Of a stretch of DNA of 64,000 nt, positions 28,109 through 35,880 are shown piece after piece. The DNA comes from an uncultured bacterium (lineage in GTDB: Bacteria > Bacteroidota > Rhodothermia > Rhodothermales > UBA10348). The notes beneath the pieces were generated by a model. It made no database searches, was not told the DNA's origin, and saw only the letters and a list, made by a program, of their open reading frames with translations. Position 1 is the stretch's first letter; every line of letters starts with the position of its first letter. Where the stretch lies: assembly GCA_943788505.1 (NCBI GenBank), contig CALSQR010000001.1:248001-312000 (forward strand), written 5' to 3'. The translations under genes and the position numbers were made by a program.

Positions 28109-29275
28109 ATGAGACTACACATCGTTAGTAAAACTGAGGGAGCATCGATTCCCTTCCTTCGAGGTATTCTCACGCGCTCCTTACAGAAGGCCGGGTTGCC
28201 ATTTGAAGACGCGTATAAAATTGCATCCGATGCCCGTGATTTACTTGAAGATAGGGAGGAGATCCCAGGGGATGAGTTGCGAAGAGAGGTGGTTCGGCTT
28301 TTAGAAAACAATGGTCATAGCGAGCATGTTGAATCCTACCTGGGCCCGAGGGCTGAGGCTGAGGGAATTCGAGTACTGACATCAGACGGTTCCGATGCGC
28401 CATTTTCGAAAGGGCAGCTAGCTGACTCACTCGAAATATGTGCTCTACCACGTGAAACACTTTATGATTTAGCCATCCGTATAGAAACAGAGCTCGTTCA
28501 AACCGACTGCACGGAAGTAACCTCAAGCGAACTCACAGGTCTGGTTCTCGAAGCACTCGAGAGGGACATCAGTAAACCTGCCGCAGAGGATTTCCGACGT
28601 TGGGTCGATTTTTCTCATAGCGGTAGGCCTTTGGTCATTCTTATTGGAGGCACTACAGGTAGTGGGAAAAGCTCTGTAAGCTCTGAGCTAGCGCATAGAC
28701 TCGATATTGTCCGAACGCAGTCAACTGACATGCTTCGAGAGGTGATGCGCTTACTAGTACCAGAACGCCTTGTACCCACTATCCATACATCTTCGTTCGA
28801 GGCTTTTGAGAAGCTACCGGTTGTCAACACAACACCGTCCGAAAAGGACATGGTGCAGGGCTACCTAGCGCAGTCGTCTCAGGTCGCAGTTGGAATTGAA
28901 GGTGTGCTAAATAGGACGGCGAATGAGAGTGTCTCTCTGATCGTCGAGGGAGTCCACTTGCATCCGCGTTTGATGGCTGAGATTGCCGAGCGCTCCGACT
29001 GTATTGTTGTTCCGGTGCTTCTGTCTGTATTGAAGGCAAAGCGGCTTAAGAAGCGTCTAATAGGACGTGGGCATCTAATCCAGTCACGTCGATCTGAGCG
29101 TTACATCAAAAACTTCGACCGTATTTGGGATCTTCAGTCCTTTCTGTTGGACGAAGCGGATCAATTTGATATCCCTATCATCCCCAATAATAACGAAGAG
29201 GCAGCAGTACGGGCTGTTTTGCAGACGGTATCAGGTGTTTTGCGAAGAGAGTTTGACGTACCGACTCAGCCGTAA
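28109..29275 (+). CDS. 2-phosphoglycerate kinase-like P-loop protein with two N-terminal ATP-cone-like repeats
   Basis: A 388 aa protein. The C-terminal half holds a P-loop kinase with Walker A ILIGGTTGSGKSSVSSEL (about 177-194), followed by STDMLREVMRLLVPERLVPTIHTSS and IVEGVHLHP, which match the 2-phosphoglycerate kinase family of methanogens. The N-terminal half contains two related helical segments (about 12-70 and 95-155) that resemble the ATP-cone-like domain found in that family. In archaea the enzyme makes 2,3-diphosphoglycerate on the way to cyclic DPG. The bacterial role is unknown to me. It ends overlapping the convergent pstB gene by 10 bp, which places it beside the phosphate island. 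Confidence 0.75.
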   Translation: MRLHIVSKTEGASIPFLRGILTRSLQKAGLPFEDAYKIASDARDLLEDREEIPGDELRREVVRLLENNGHSEHVESYLGPRAEAEGIRVLTSDGSDAPFSKGQLADSLEICALPRETLYDLAIRIETELVQTDCTEVTSSELTGLVLEALERDISKPAAEDFRRWVDFSHSGRPLVILIGGTTGSGKSSVSSELAHRLDIVRTQSTDMLREVMRLLVPERLVPTIHTSSFEAFEKLPVVNTTPSEKDMVQGYLAQSSQVAVGIEGVLNRTANESVSLIVEGVHLHPRLMAEIAERSDCIVVPVLLSVLKAKRLKKRLIGRGHLIQSRRSERYIKNFDRIWDLQSFLLDEADQFDIPIIPNNNEEAAVRAVLQTVSGVLRREFDVPTQP

Positions 29276-30084
29276 CGTCCCTCAATGTAATCGGCTGTTT
29301 TCTGATGGGTAGGGGTCAAAAAAAGATCTTCCGTACGCCTGTGTTCCATCATTTCACCCATTAGCATGAACGCGCATTCGTCAGAGGCACGGCGCGCTTG
29401 TGCCATATTGTGTGTCACAATCAGAATGGTATAATCCCCACGCAAATTCCAGATAAGCTCTTCCACAGTCTCAGTAGCTTTGGGGTCGAGCGCCGAGCAA
29501 GGTTCGTCCATTAACAGCACTTCTGGCTTGACTGGAAGAAGTCGGGCGATGCAGAGCTTCTGCTGTTGTTCTAGCGACAACCCAGTTGCGAGACGGTCTA
29601 GTCGGTCCTTCACGTCGTCCCACAAGAGCACATCGCGAAGAGCCTTTTCTACAATAGTATCGGCCTCAGCTTTAGACGATTGCTTTCCATGATGAAGCTG
29701 ATACGCAAACAGGATGTTCTTGCGTACAGAGACGGGAAGGGGGTTGGGACGTTGAAACACCATGCCTACGCGACTTCTTACTTGAGTCAAGTCAACCTGT
29801 GGGGCATAAATATCGTGACCTAATACGTCCACCTTGCCTTCCGTACGGACATACCCGAATCGTTCATTGATTCTGTTAACGCATCGTAAAAGGGTCGATT
29901 TACCGCACCCAGATGGGCCTATCAGGGACGTGACGATCCCGCGTTTTACTGAAAAGTCGACATCGAAAAGCGCCTGGAACGTTCCGTACCAAAGATTTAG
30001 CTTCTCAGTCCGAACAGCAATGTCAGCTTTCAGGCTATGTCTCGCTTCATCCAACCCTACCACTGGAAATAATGATTCAGCCAA
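29266..30084 (-). CDS. pstB: Phosphate ABC transporter ATPase PstB, copy 1, with degenerate signature motif
   Basis: A 272 aa ABC ATPase of the PstB family. Walker A GPSGCGKST (56-64), the Q-loop VFQRPNPLP (Gln111), Walker B LLMDEP, the D-loop SALDP and the switch VTHNM (His225) are all intact. The signature that should read LSGGQ is LSLEQ (169-173). It is the last gene of the pst operon and overlaps the upstream pstB copy by 8 bp. The degenerate signature, paired with the losses in the other copy, suggests that the two form a heterodimer on PstC-PstA. It powers high-affinity phosphate import across the inner membrane. Confidence 0.92.
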   Translation of the reverse strand: MAESLFPVVGLDEARHSLKADIAVRTEKLNLWYGTFQALFDVDFSVKRGIVTSLIGPSGCGKSTLLRCVNRINERFGYVRTEGKVDVLGHDIYAPQVDLTQVRSRVGMVFQRPNPLPVSVRKNILFAYQLHHGKQSSKAEADTIVEKALRDVLLWDDVKDRLDRLATGLSLEQQQKLCIARLLPVKPEVLLMDEPCSALDPKATETVEELIWNLRGDYTILIVTHNMAQARRASDECAFMLMGEMMEHRRTEDLFLTPTHQKTADYIEGRYG

Positions 30085-30850
30085 AACGTCCCTCCAGGTA
30101 ATCTGTTGTGCGTTGGTCCTTAGTTCTGCCGTCGAATAGTTCGTTCGTTTGTCCGATTTCTACGAGCTCTCCATTCAAGAACAAAGCGGTACGATCAGCC
30201 AGACGCTCGGCTTGTTGGACTAGGTTTGTGACCAGAATGATCGAGAGCTCCTTCTTGAGATCCCTTAACACATCCTCGATCCGCATCGTTGTGACGGGAT
30301 CGACTGCGATGGAGAACTCATCCAGCATTAAAAGCTTCGGCTTCTGTGATAGCGCCCGGGCAATCGTCAGGCGTTGTTGCTGTCCACCTGATAGCAATGA
30401 GCCAAGAGAATTGAGACGATCTTTTACCTCATCCCATAATGCAGCTCTGGTTAGGCAGTTTTCCACAATATCGTCCAACTCACTCTTATTACGCACTCCG
30501 GAAATCCTAGGTGCGAAGGCAACGTTTTCGTAGACAGAGAGCGGAAGACCAACGGGCAAAGGAAAGACCACACCCATTTGTTTGCGCAACGAGTACAGAT
30601 TTCTCCACTTGGAGGTATCGTAGCCATAGAACTCAATCAGTCCTTCGGTGCGCATGCCATCTGTAAACTCATCCATCCGGTTGATGGCCTTCAGGAAAGA
30701 CGTCTTACCACTGTTTGCTGGCCCAATTATGCCAAATATTTCGTTGGGCCGAACATTCAGTGTAACATCTCTAAGGATCGTATTGGATCCATAAGAGATG
30801 TTCAAATCCCGAATGTTGAGTACAGGTATGTTCTGTGAGGTGTCTATCAT
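30077..30850 (-). CDS. pstB: Phosphate ABC transporter ATPase PstB, copy 2, lacking Q-loop Gln and switch His
   Basis: About 257 aa from the ATG at 30850, one base after the pstA stop; the frame stays open to 30904 inside pstA. Walker A is GPANSGKTS (43-51), the signature LSGGQQQ (153-159) is canonical, and Walker B LLMLDE keeps its Glu. The Q-loop reads VVFPLP (Pro97 in place of Gln), the D-loop is AVDP, and the switch region reads LVTNLVQQA (Asn209 in place of His). These changes predict weak ATP hydrolysis at its own nucleotide site, while its intact signature can complete the site of the other PstB copy. Confidence 0.9.
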   Translation of the reverse strand: MIDTSQNIPVLNIRDLNISYGSNTILRDVTLNVRPNEIFGIIGPANSGKTSFLKAINRMDEFTDGMRTEGLIEFYGYDTSKWRNLYSLRKQMGVVFPLPVGLPLSVYENVAFAPRISGVRNKSELDDIVENCLTRAALWDEVKDRLNSLGSLLSGGQQQRLTIARALSQKPKLLMLDEFSIAVDPVTTMRIEDVLRDLKKELSIILVTNLVQQAERLADRTALFLNGELVEIGQTNELFDGRTKDQRTTDYLEGRFG

Positions 30851-30851
30851 C

Positions 30852-31721
30852 CTACCATTTTTTCTTGTTTCGGAGATAAACACGGAAGCCAATGGATAGC
30901 GCATTCATTGTGAGCACAATCCCGATCAAGAGGAGAGCCACGCCGTATGGCAAATTCTCAGGCACATTTGGGACCTGCGTCGAAACAACGAACAGGTGCA
31001 AAGAAAGCGCCATCGTCTGGTCATATACCGACTCTGGCAGAAACGGGAGGAAGAAAGCTGCTCCCGTGAACATTATTGGTGCTGTTTCGCCTGCCGTCCG
31101 AGACACTTCAAGAATGATCCCAGTCAAAATGCCGGAAATGGCATTGGGTAGCACAATGCGACGGATAGTTTGCCAGCGCGTAGCCCCTAGGCTCCAGCAG
31201 GCTTCTCGGAATGCCTGGGGTACCGATTGTAATGATTCCCTAGTGGCTACGATCACTACTGGTAGAGCCATTATTGCCAGGGTCAAACTGGCTGCTAGGA
31301 TACTCGTCCCAAACTTAAAAAAGAGTACAAAGGCCCCAACACCGAAGAGAGCATGCACGATGGAAGGAACGCCCGCCAAGTTGATGATTGCTAGGTTGAT
31401 TGCGCGAGTCAACCAGTTGTCAGCCGCGTACTCACTTAGATAAATTGCGGCGGCAATGCCCAGAGGTACCGAAAAAACCAACGCGAGCGATACTAGGAAA
31501 ATGGTTCCTAGGAAGGCTGGGAAGATGCCACCTTCGGTCATGCCGTTACGAGGGAACTCGCTCAGGAATTCCCAAGAAATCGCTCCGCCGCCTCGTACAA
31601 CTAAAAGCGTGAGAATGACGAGAACCGGCAGAATTAGCAGGACAGTCATAACAAGGAACAGCAGCCGCCATCGACCCTGTACCTTGTAATTCTGTAGGTT
31701 CAGTTCAGTTGCTAAAAACAT
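30852..31721 (-). CDS. pstA: Phosphate ABC transporter permease PstA
   Basis: A 289 aa inner-membrane permease with six predicted helices. The family features include VFSVPLGIAAAIYLSEYA, the conserved AGVPSIVHALFGVGAF segment, and the EAA-type coupling loop REACWSLGATRWQTIRRIVLP that contacts the ATPase. It begins three bases after the pstC stop and is followed by pstB copy 2. With PstC it forms the phosphate channel. Confidence 0.94.
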   Translation of the reverse strand: MFLATELNLQNYKVQGRWRLLFLVMTVLLILPVLVILTLLVVRGGGAISWEFLSEFPRNGMTEGGIFPAFLGTIFLVSLALVFSVPLGIAAAIYLSEYAADNWLTRAINLAIINLAGVPSIVHALFGVGAFVLFFKFGTSILAASLTLAIMALPVVIVATRESLQSVPQAFREACWSLGATRWQTIRRIVLPNAISGILTGIILEVSRTAGETAPIMFTGAAFFLPFLPESVYDQTMALSLHLFVVSTQVPNVPENLPYGVALLLIGIVLTMNALSIGFRVYLRNKKKW

Positions 31722-31724
31722 GGA

Positions 31725-32666
31725 TTACTTCTTTCGGATGCCCTTTACGACAAGGTCTGCCGTGAGGTTGATCAGGAAGGTGATAATGAAAAGGAAGATG
31801 CCGAGTGTGAAAAGGGCTCCATAGTGGTCAGAACCTACTGCCGTTTCGCCCAATTCTGCGGCGATGGTAGCCGTCAACGCTCGAACTGAGTCAAATGGAC
31901 TACCAGGAATATTGATTGAATGACCGCTGGCCATCAAAACTGCCATCGTTTCACCAAATCCACGCCCGATGCCGAGCAGTACGGCGGATACAAGTCCGTT
32001 TTTTGCAGCAGGCAGCACAACTTGGCGGATCATTTGCCACTTCGTTGCCCCCATCGCTTCCGCTGCTTCTCGGTACTTGTCAGGTACAGCTTTGAGAGCA
32101 TCCTCTGCAATGGTGGTCATGATCGGAGCAGCCATCAAGCCCAAAATGATGCCGGCATTCAGGACATTCAGTCCGATCGGGATGTCGAACAGGTCAATGA
32201 TGATCCCGTTCATGATGGTCAAACCAATGAAACCCCATACAACGGATGGGATTGCGGCTAACAACTCAACAAGGATCTTAAGCGACTCTCTTGTCTTACC
32301 GGTAGCAAACTCGCCGATATAAATGGCTGCACCCAGAGAGAAGGGAATCGCTACTAGCATCGCCATACCTGTCACACTCGCAGTGCCCACGATTAGCGCC
32401 AGCGCCCCAAAAGTCTGGTTGTTCTCTGAAGTAGGTCGCCAATTAATAGATCCGAAAAACTCCGTAAAGGAGAACCCTTCGAAAAGAAAAGAGAAACCCT
32501 CTTTGCCGACGAAAACGAAGATTCCTACGATGAAGATTACGGCTGAGATACCGCCCACGAACATCAGGACCTGAACCGTTTTGTCGACGAACCAAGAAAC
32601 ATCTCTTCTGTCGAGGCGGCCCTCCTGGATGACTGTATCAGACATGCTGCTTGTAGTTTCAGTCAA
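31725..32666 (-). CDS. pstC: Phosphate ABC transporter permease PstC
   Basis: A 313 aa inner-membrane permease. It has an N-terminal helix (VLMFVGGISAVIFIVGIFVFV), the IPFSLGAAIYIGEFA and LAAIPSVVWGFIGL blocks, and the coupling loop REAAEAMGATKWQMIRQVVLPAA. These are diagnostic for PstC. Its start overlaps the end of the phoU fusion gene by eight bases. A second ATG (MSDTVIQEG) lies 21 bases in. Confidence 0.94.
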   Translation of the reverse strand: MTETTSSMSDTVIQEGRLDRRDVSWFVDKTVQVLMFVGGISAVIFIVGIFVFVGKEGFSFLFEGFSFTEFFGSINWRPTSENNQTFGALALIVGTASVTGMAMLVAIPFSLGAAIYIGEFATGKTRESLKILVELLAAIPSVVWGFIGLTIMNGIIIDLFDIPIGLNVLNAGIILGLMAAPIMTTIAEDALKAVPDKYREAAEAMGATKWQMIRQVVLPAAKNGLVSAVLLGIGRGFGETMAVLMASGHSINIPGSPFDSVRALTATIAAELGETAVGSDHYGALFTLGIFLFIITFLINLTADLVVKGIRKK

Positions 32667-33717
32667 CGGAAGGACCCCGAACGAGATGGACTAGATCGTC
32701 AACCTTGTCGGAAATGAAATGGAAAACCTGCTCTGCTCCGGCGTCTAAGGGGAGATCCCATCTGATTGGAACCACGCCATACGGCAGTTCTGAGCAATAA
32801 TCAGCAATGTCTGAATTCAACGTTATCAGAACATCATGATCGCGCCAGTGCTCTGAATCTGAGTAAATCCCGCTCGGGTCCTGTCCGCTGAGTTCCAATC
32901 CTCTTTCTTCGCACAGATTTTGGATGTCGCGAGAAATAGCTTCTGCGGGCGTTTTTCCCAAACTGGAAGAAGAAATTCGGTCGGCATGGAATTTCCTGCA
33001 CAAGGCCACTGCAATCTGAGTAGCTGCGTTATCCTCTGCATCGAGAAAAAGCAGCCTGTAACGACGACGCTGCTTCGTCTTGCCTGTACTGGAAAACACG
33101 ACCTCTTCGCACAGATTCTTCGCCTGATCGGCAACACGCTCAATCTGCCTGACAATTACTAGTCGAGCAAACTGCTCCGATCGGGTTAGAAGGTCCATGT
33201 CCTGGCCCAACAAGTCTGAAAGTGTGACCAGAAAGTCGCGGTCGACGCTGGAAGCCAGCTTTGACGTAGATGTCGCCAGTTCTGGATCCTGACTCGAATA
33301 CGCAGTAAGAGACCGATGAAGCATGGTCAAAGCATCGCCGGCCATCTTCTCGAGATCATTCTTGAAATCACCAGATGGTGTTGATTTCATTTGTACGGAC
33401 TCGCGAGAGATCGTCACGGCATAATCCCCAAGACGCTCAATCAGGATGATGATCCTGAGGGAGGAGGAAATGAATCGTAGGTGCCCAGCCGAAGGCAGGT
33501 GCTTCGCAATGAACCGATGACATTTCAAGTTGAGCGCGTCTACCTCCCTATTGACCGGGTGGTCACCCAAGATTACCTGGTAGGAGAGACGGCTGTCTCC
33601 TGTAACTAGCGCTTCAACAGCCTTGGAAAGGCCTTCATGGACGGCTATTCCGAGGCGATGAATGCTTGAGCGAATGTCGTCTAGATCGCGAGCAAGTCGC
33701 TGTTCCAGTTGTGACAT
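32659..33717 (-). CDS. phoU: PhoU fused to a catalytically dead ArsC/low-molecular-weight phosphatase-like domain
   Basis: A 352 aa protein. Residues 1 to about 210 hold two PhoU helical repeats, with the signature helices RIIILIERLGDYAVTI (88-103) and RQIERVADQAKNLCEE. PhoU represses phosphate uptake and links Pst to signalling. From residue 219 the sequence follows the ArsC/LMW-PTP fold (YRLLFLD, then LCEERGLELSGQDP, DVLITLNSDIADYC and RWDLPLDAG). In the CX5R phosphate loop the Cys is Asp226 and the Arg is Ala232, so phosphatase or reductase chemistry is not expected. The domain may bind phosphate or a partner as a sensor. No histidine kinase or PhoB gene is nearby. Confidence 0.85.
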   Translation of the reverse strand: MSQLEQRLARDLDDIRSSIHRLGIAVHEGLSKAVEALVTGDSRLSYQVILGDHPVNREVDALNLKCHRFIAKHLPSAGHLRFISSSLRIIILIERLGDYAVTISRESVQMKSTPSGDFKNDLEKMAGDALTMLHRSLTAYSSQDPELATSTSKLASSVDRDFLVTLSDLLGQDMDLLTRSEQFARLVIVRQIERVADQAKNLCEEVVFSSTGKTKQRRRYRLLFLDAEDNAATQIAVALCRKFHADRISSSSLGKTPAEAISRDIQNLCEERGLELSGQDPSGIYSDSEHWRDHDVLITLNSDIADYCSELPYGVVPIRWDLPLDAGAEQVFHFISDKVDDLVHLVRGPSVD

Positions 33718-33736
33718 AACAGATTGTTGAAGTTGA

Positions 33737-33755
33737 TGTAGGCAATACGCCTACG
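33737..33755 (-). other. Hairpin just after the pstS stop codon
   Basis: GTAGGC and GCCTAC (33738-33743 and 33749-33754) form a six-base-pair stem with a five-base loop, starting two bases after the pstS stop on the minus strand. No T-tract follows, so it is more likely an mRNA-stabilising or processing element that raises pstS levels over downstream genes than a full terminator. Confidence 0.6.
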
Positions 33756-33756
33756 A

Positions 33757-34653
33757 TTACATGCTTGCTGGAGAGCAATCAACCGTGTCGGCGGGAGCAT
33801 ATCCCTTGGCCAGAATGATGCATTGGCCCTCAGAACTGAGAATCCATTGTAGATACTCTGCAACGGCTCCTTCGGGCTGCCCTGCGGTGTACATGAACAA
33901 AGGCCGTGCAATCGGATACGTCGCGTCAATAGCAGTTTCTACGGTCGGGAAAACACACTCCTCGGATCCATCTGCAATCACACAAGGCATATGGATTTCG
34001 TCCGTTGCGTAGGCCAGACCGCTATACCCGATAGCACATGCCGTATTCATTACGAGGTCGACTACGTCTTTGGAACCATGCATATCGCGGGATCCAAGCT
34101 TGAAGTCACCTTCGTCCAATACAGCCTCACGGAAGTAGGCATACGTGCCAGAATTGTTCTGCCGGCTGATTCGGATGATCTCGTCGGAAGAACAACCAGG
34201 AACAGTAACACCTAGCTGTGACCAACGCTCAAGGCTACCACCATCGACATAAATCTCGCGCAGTTGCTCAACACTCATTTCCTGAATCGGATTGTCTTCA
34301 TGCAGGAAGATCGCAAGTGCATCATACCCGACGATAAACTCAACAGGAGCTTGACCAGCCTCAGCCATGGTAGTTGCTTCAGACTCTTTGATTTGACGAG
34401 ATGCATTTGCAATATCAACCGTCCCGTTGATCAAGGAAGCGATACCGGTCCCAGAACCGCCACCCGTGACAGCTATAGCAATGGCTGGGTTGACAGTCTG
34501 ATAGGCCTCGGCCCAAGCCTGAGCTACGTTAACAAGTGTATCAGAACCCTTGTTCTGAAGGACAACGCGGGAGGAGCCACCCTCGGGGCGACCACAGCCT
34601 GCGATCATAATGACAGCAAGCAAGAGAGAATACATTTTCAGGTAGGAACGCAT
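33757..34653 (-). CDS. pstS: Phosphate-binding lipoprotein PstS
   Basis: About 298 aa from the ATG at 34653; the frame remains open to 34698. The lipoprotein signal is LLAVIMIAGC. Family features follow: VLQNKGSDTLVNVAQAW, the GGGSGTGIASLINGTVDIANASRQ phosphate-binding loop, and SRQNNSGTYAYFREAVL. It captures phosphate in the periplasm for PstC-PstA. Hairpins lie on both sides of the gene (33737-33755 and 34696-34722), which may set its expression apart from the porin and the downstream pst genes. Confidence 0.94.
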   Translation of the reverse strand: MRSYLKMYSLLLAVIMIAGCGRPEGGSSRVVLQNKGSDTLVNVAQAWAEAYQTVNPAIAIAVTGGGSGTGIASLINGTVDIANASRQIKESEATTMAEAGQAPVEFIVGYDALAIFLHEDNPIQEMSVEQLREIYVDGGSLERWSQLGVTVPGCSSDEIIRISRQNNSGTYAYFREAVLDEGDFKLGSRDMHGSKDVVDLVMNTACAIGYSGLAYATDEIHMPCVIADGSEECVFPTVETAIDATYPIARPLFMYTAGQPEGAVAEYLQWILSSEGQCIILAKGYAPADTVDCSPASM

Positions 34654-34695
34654 AGTACTTGTAGTGTGTGATTGTGCGTTGATAAAATGGATGAA

Positions 34696-34722
34696 CACCG
34701 TGCATATGAGATGTACACGGTG
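34696..34722 (-). terminator. Hairpin between porin gene and pstS (possible attenuator)
   Basis: CACCGTG (34696-34702) and CACGGTG (34716-34722) form a seven-base-pair stem with an additional CAT/ATG pairing in the loop. On the minus strand the following bases are TTCATCCATTTT, a loose T-rich stretch, so partial termination after the porin gene is possible. It could equally be a stability element. Confidence 0.5.
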
Positions 34723-34737
34723 CTTTTAGCCATCCAA

Positions 34738-35730
34738 TCAGAAGGAAACCCATGCTGTCAAACGACCCGTAATAGTCGGATCATCATCGAGGTCAGATTT
34801 CTGATAAATGAGGTTTGGAATAAACTCGACGCCGGATTCCAGACGGAATGCAAATCCGATTGTGGCCCAGTCTTCGGCAGACTCTGCTCCCCGGTTGTCG
34901 CGGTCTGAGTAGTCGTAACGGGCAATAATGCGGCGAGAATCAGATAAGTCGTACGAGCCATAAACTGAAATGCCGTTCCGTATGTCCTCATCAGTCATGC
35001 CATCAAAAGAAATGGGGTTATAAAACCCTTCGACTCCTATGCGAGCCTTTTCTAAGGTGTACCCGAGGAAGGCATTAATATTCAATGAGCTACCGCCGTC
35101 AAAAGCATAGTAGTCCGAAGCAACCGTCATTTGAATGGCAGCACTAGGGGCATAACCGACCAGTCCATAAACACGCTTGAACTTGTCTGTTTCGGCCTTG
35201 CCAGCTGAGTTGTTGGCAAACATGGCGCTGTACGTGAGACGACCATCAGGGCTGATGGGGCCATCCAATCCGATACCAATGTCTCGCGAGTTAGCGATCT
35301 TCGCCCGGTCTTGAATGGTTTTCTCTATGGCGCGGTATCCCCAGTGATCCTCAGATGCTCCCCATATTGGAGGTCTGCTTAAGCCTAAAGTGGCACTGTG
35401 TCCGGCTCCAATAACATTTTTCCACTTGACATAAAGGTCTTTGATATACGGCGCCGGCTTGCCGTGCACATTCTGAGAGTCGTCGCTACTTTCAAACCTA
35501 AGCCGTCCAGAAAAGCGATCCGATTTCTTAAAATCAGCAGTCAGCCGTGCTCTCCTAAAACCGAATCCATTTTGGCCTTCAAAATCACGCTCCGGAGAAT
35601 TCAAGACGTAACTATAGTCTGAAAACAAAACTCCTTTAAAGGAAATAGCATCCTGTGCTATAAGACCTTTTGGCATCGTCAGTACAATAAACAGGGCGAC
35701 TAAGGCCACTACAAGGGAAGATCGATTCAT
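34738..35730 (-). CDS. Phosphate-selective porin (OprO/OprP family) beta-barrel
   Basis: About 330 aa from the ATG at 35730 (MNRSSLVV); the frame stays open to 35808. A signal peptide ends near GLIAQ. The rest alternates polar and hydrophobic residues in beta-strand pattern, with motifs FGFRRARLTADFKKSDRFSGRL and GLSRPPIWG typical of the OprP family, and ends in Phe as expected for BAM-inserted outer-membrane proteins. It is first in the porin-pstS-phoU-pstCAB operon, which supports a role in letting phosphate cross the outer membrane. Confidence 0.85.
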   Translation of the reverse strand: MNRSSLVVALVALFIVLTMPKGLIAQDAISFKGVLFSDYSYVLNSPERDFEGQNGFGFRRARLTADFKKSDRFSGRLRFESSDDSQNVHGKPAPYIKDLYVKWKNVIGAGHSATLGLSRPPIWGASEDHWGYRAIEKTIQDRAKIANSRDIGIGLDGPISPDGRLTYSAMFANNSAGKAETDKFKRVYGLVGYAPSAAIQMTVASDYYAFDGGSSLNINAFLGYTLEKARIGVEGFYNPISFDGMTDEDIRNGISVYGSYDLSDSRRIIARYDYSDRDNRGAESAEDWATIGFAFRLESGVEFIPNLIYQKSDLDDDPTITGRLTAWVSF

Positions 35731-35880
35731 GGGGTACGTACCAAAAGGCTGGTATGCAGGATTGTTAAGGAGGGAGTCGTTGACTGCAATGCAAGTGTAT
35801 TGAGCCAATGTTACCTTACTGTAAACAGTTACGATGAAGTTTTCGAGAGCCTATATAATTCCCCTTAGAGTGCCAGAATA
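35731..35880. promoter_or_regulatory. Divergent control region of porin-pst operon and Na+/Pi transporter gene
   Basis: The 150 bp between the two divergent phosphate genes must hold both promoters. It contains a small inverted repeat ACTGT-AA-ACAGT (35818-35829) and a repeated GTTAC word (at 35810-35814 and 35828-35832). Neither matches the enterobacterial Pho box, so any PhoB-like site here is only a candidate. Confidence 0.4.

Noticed and set aside
35810-35832. Pho box between the porin and cotransporter genes
   Set aside because: The inverted and direct repeats do not match the CTGTCAT-type direct repeats of known Pho boxes.
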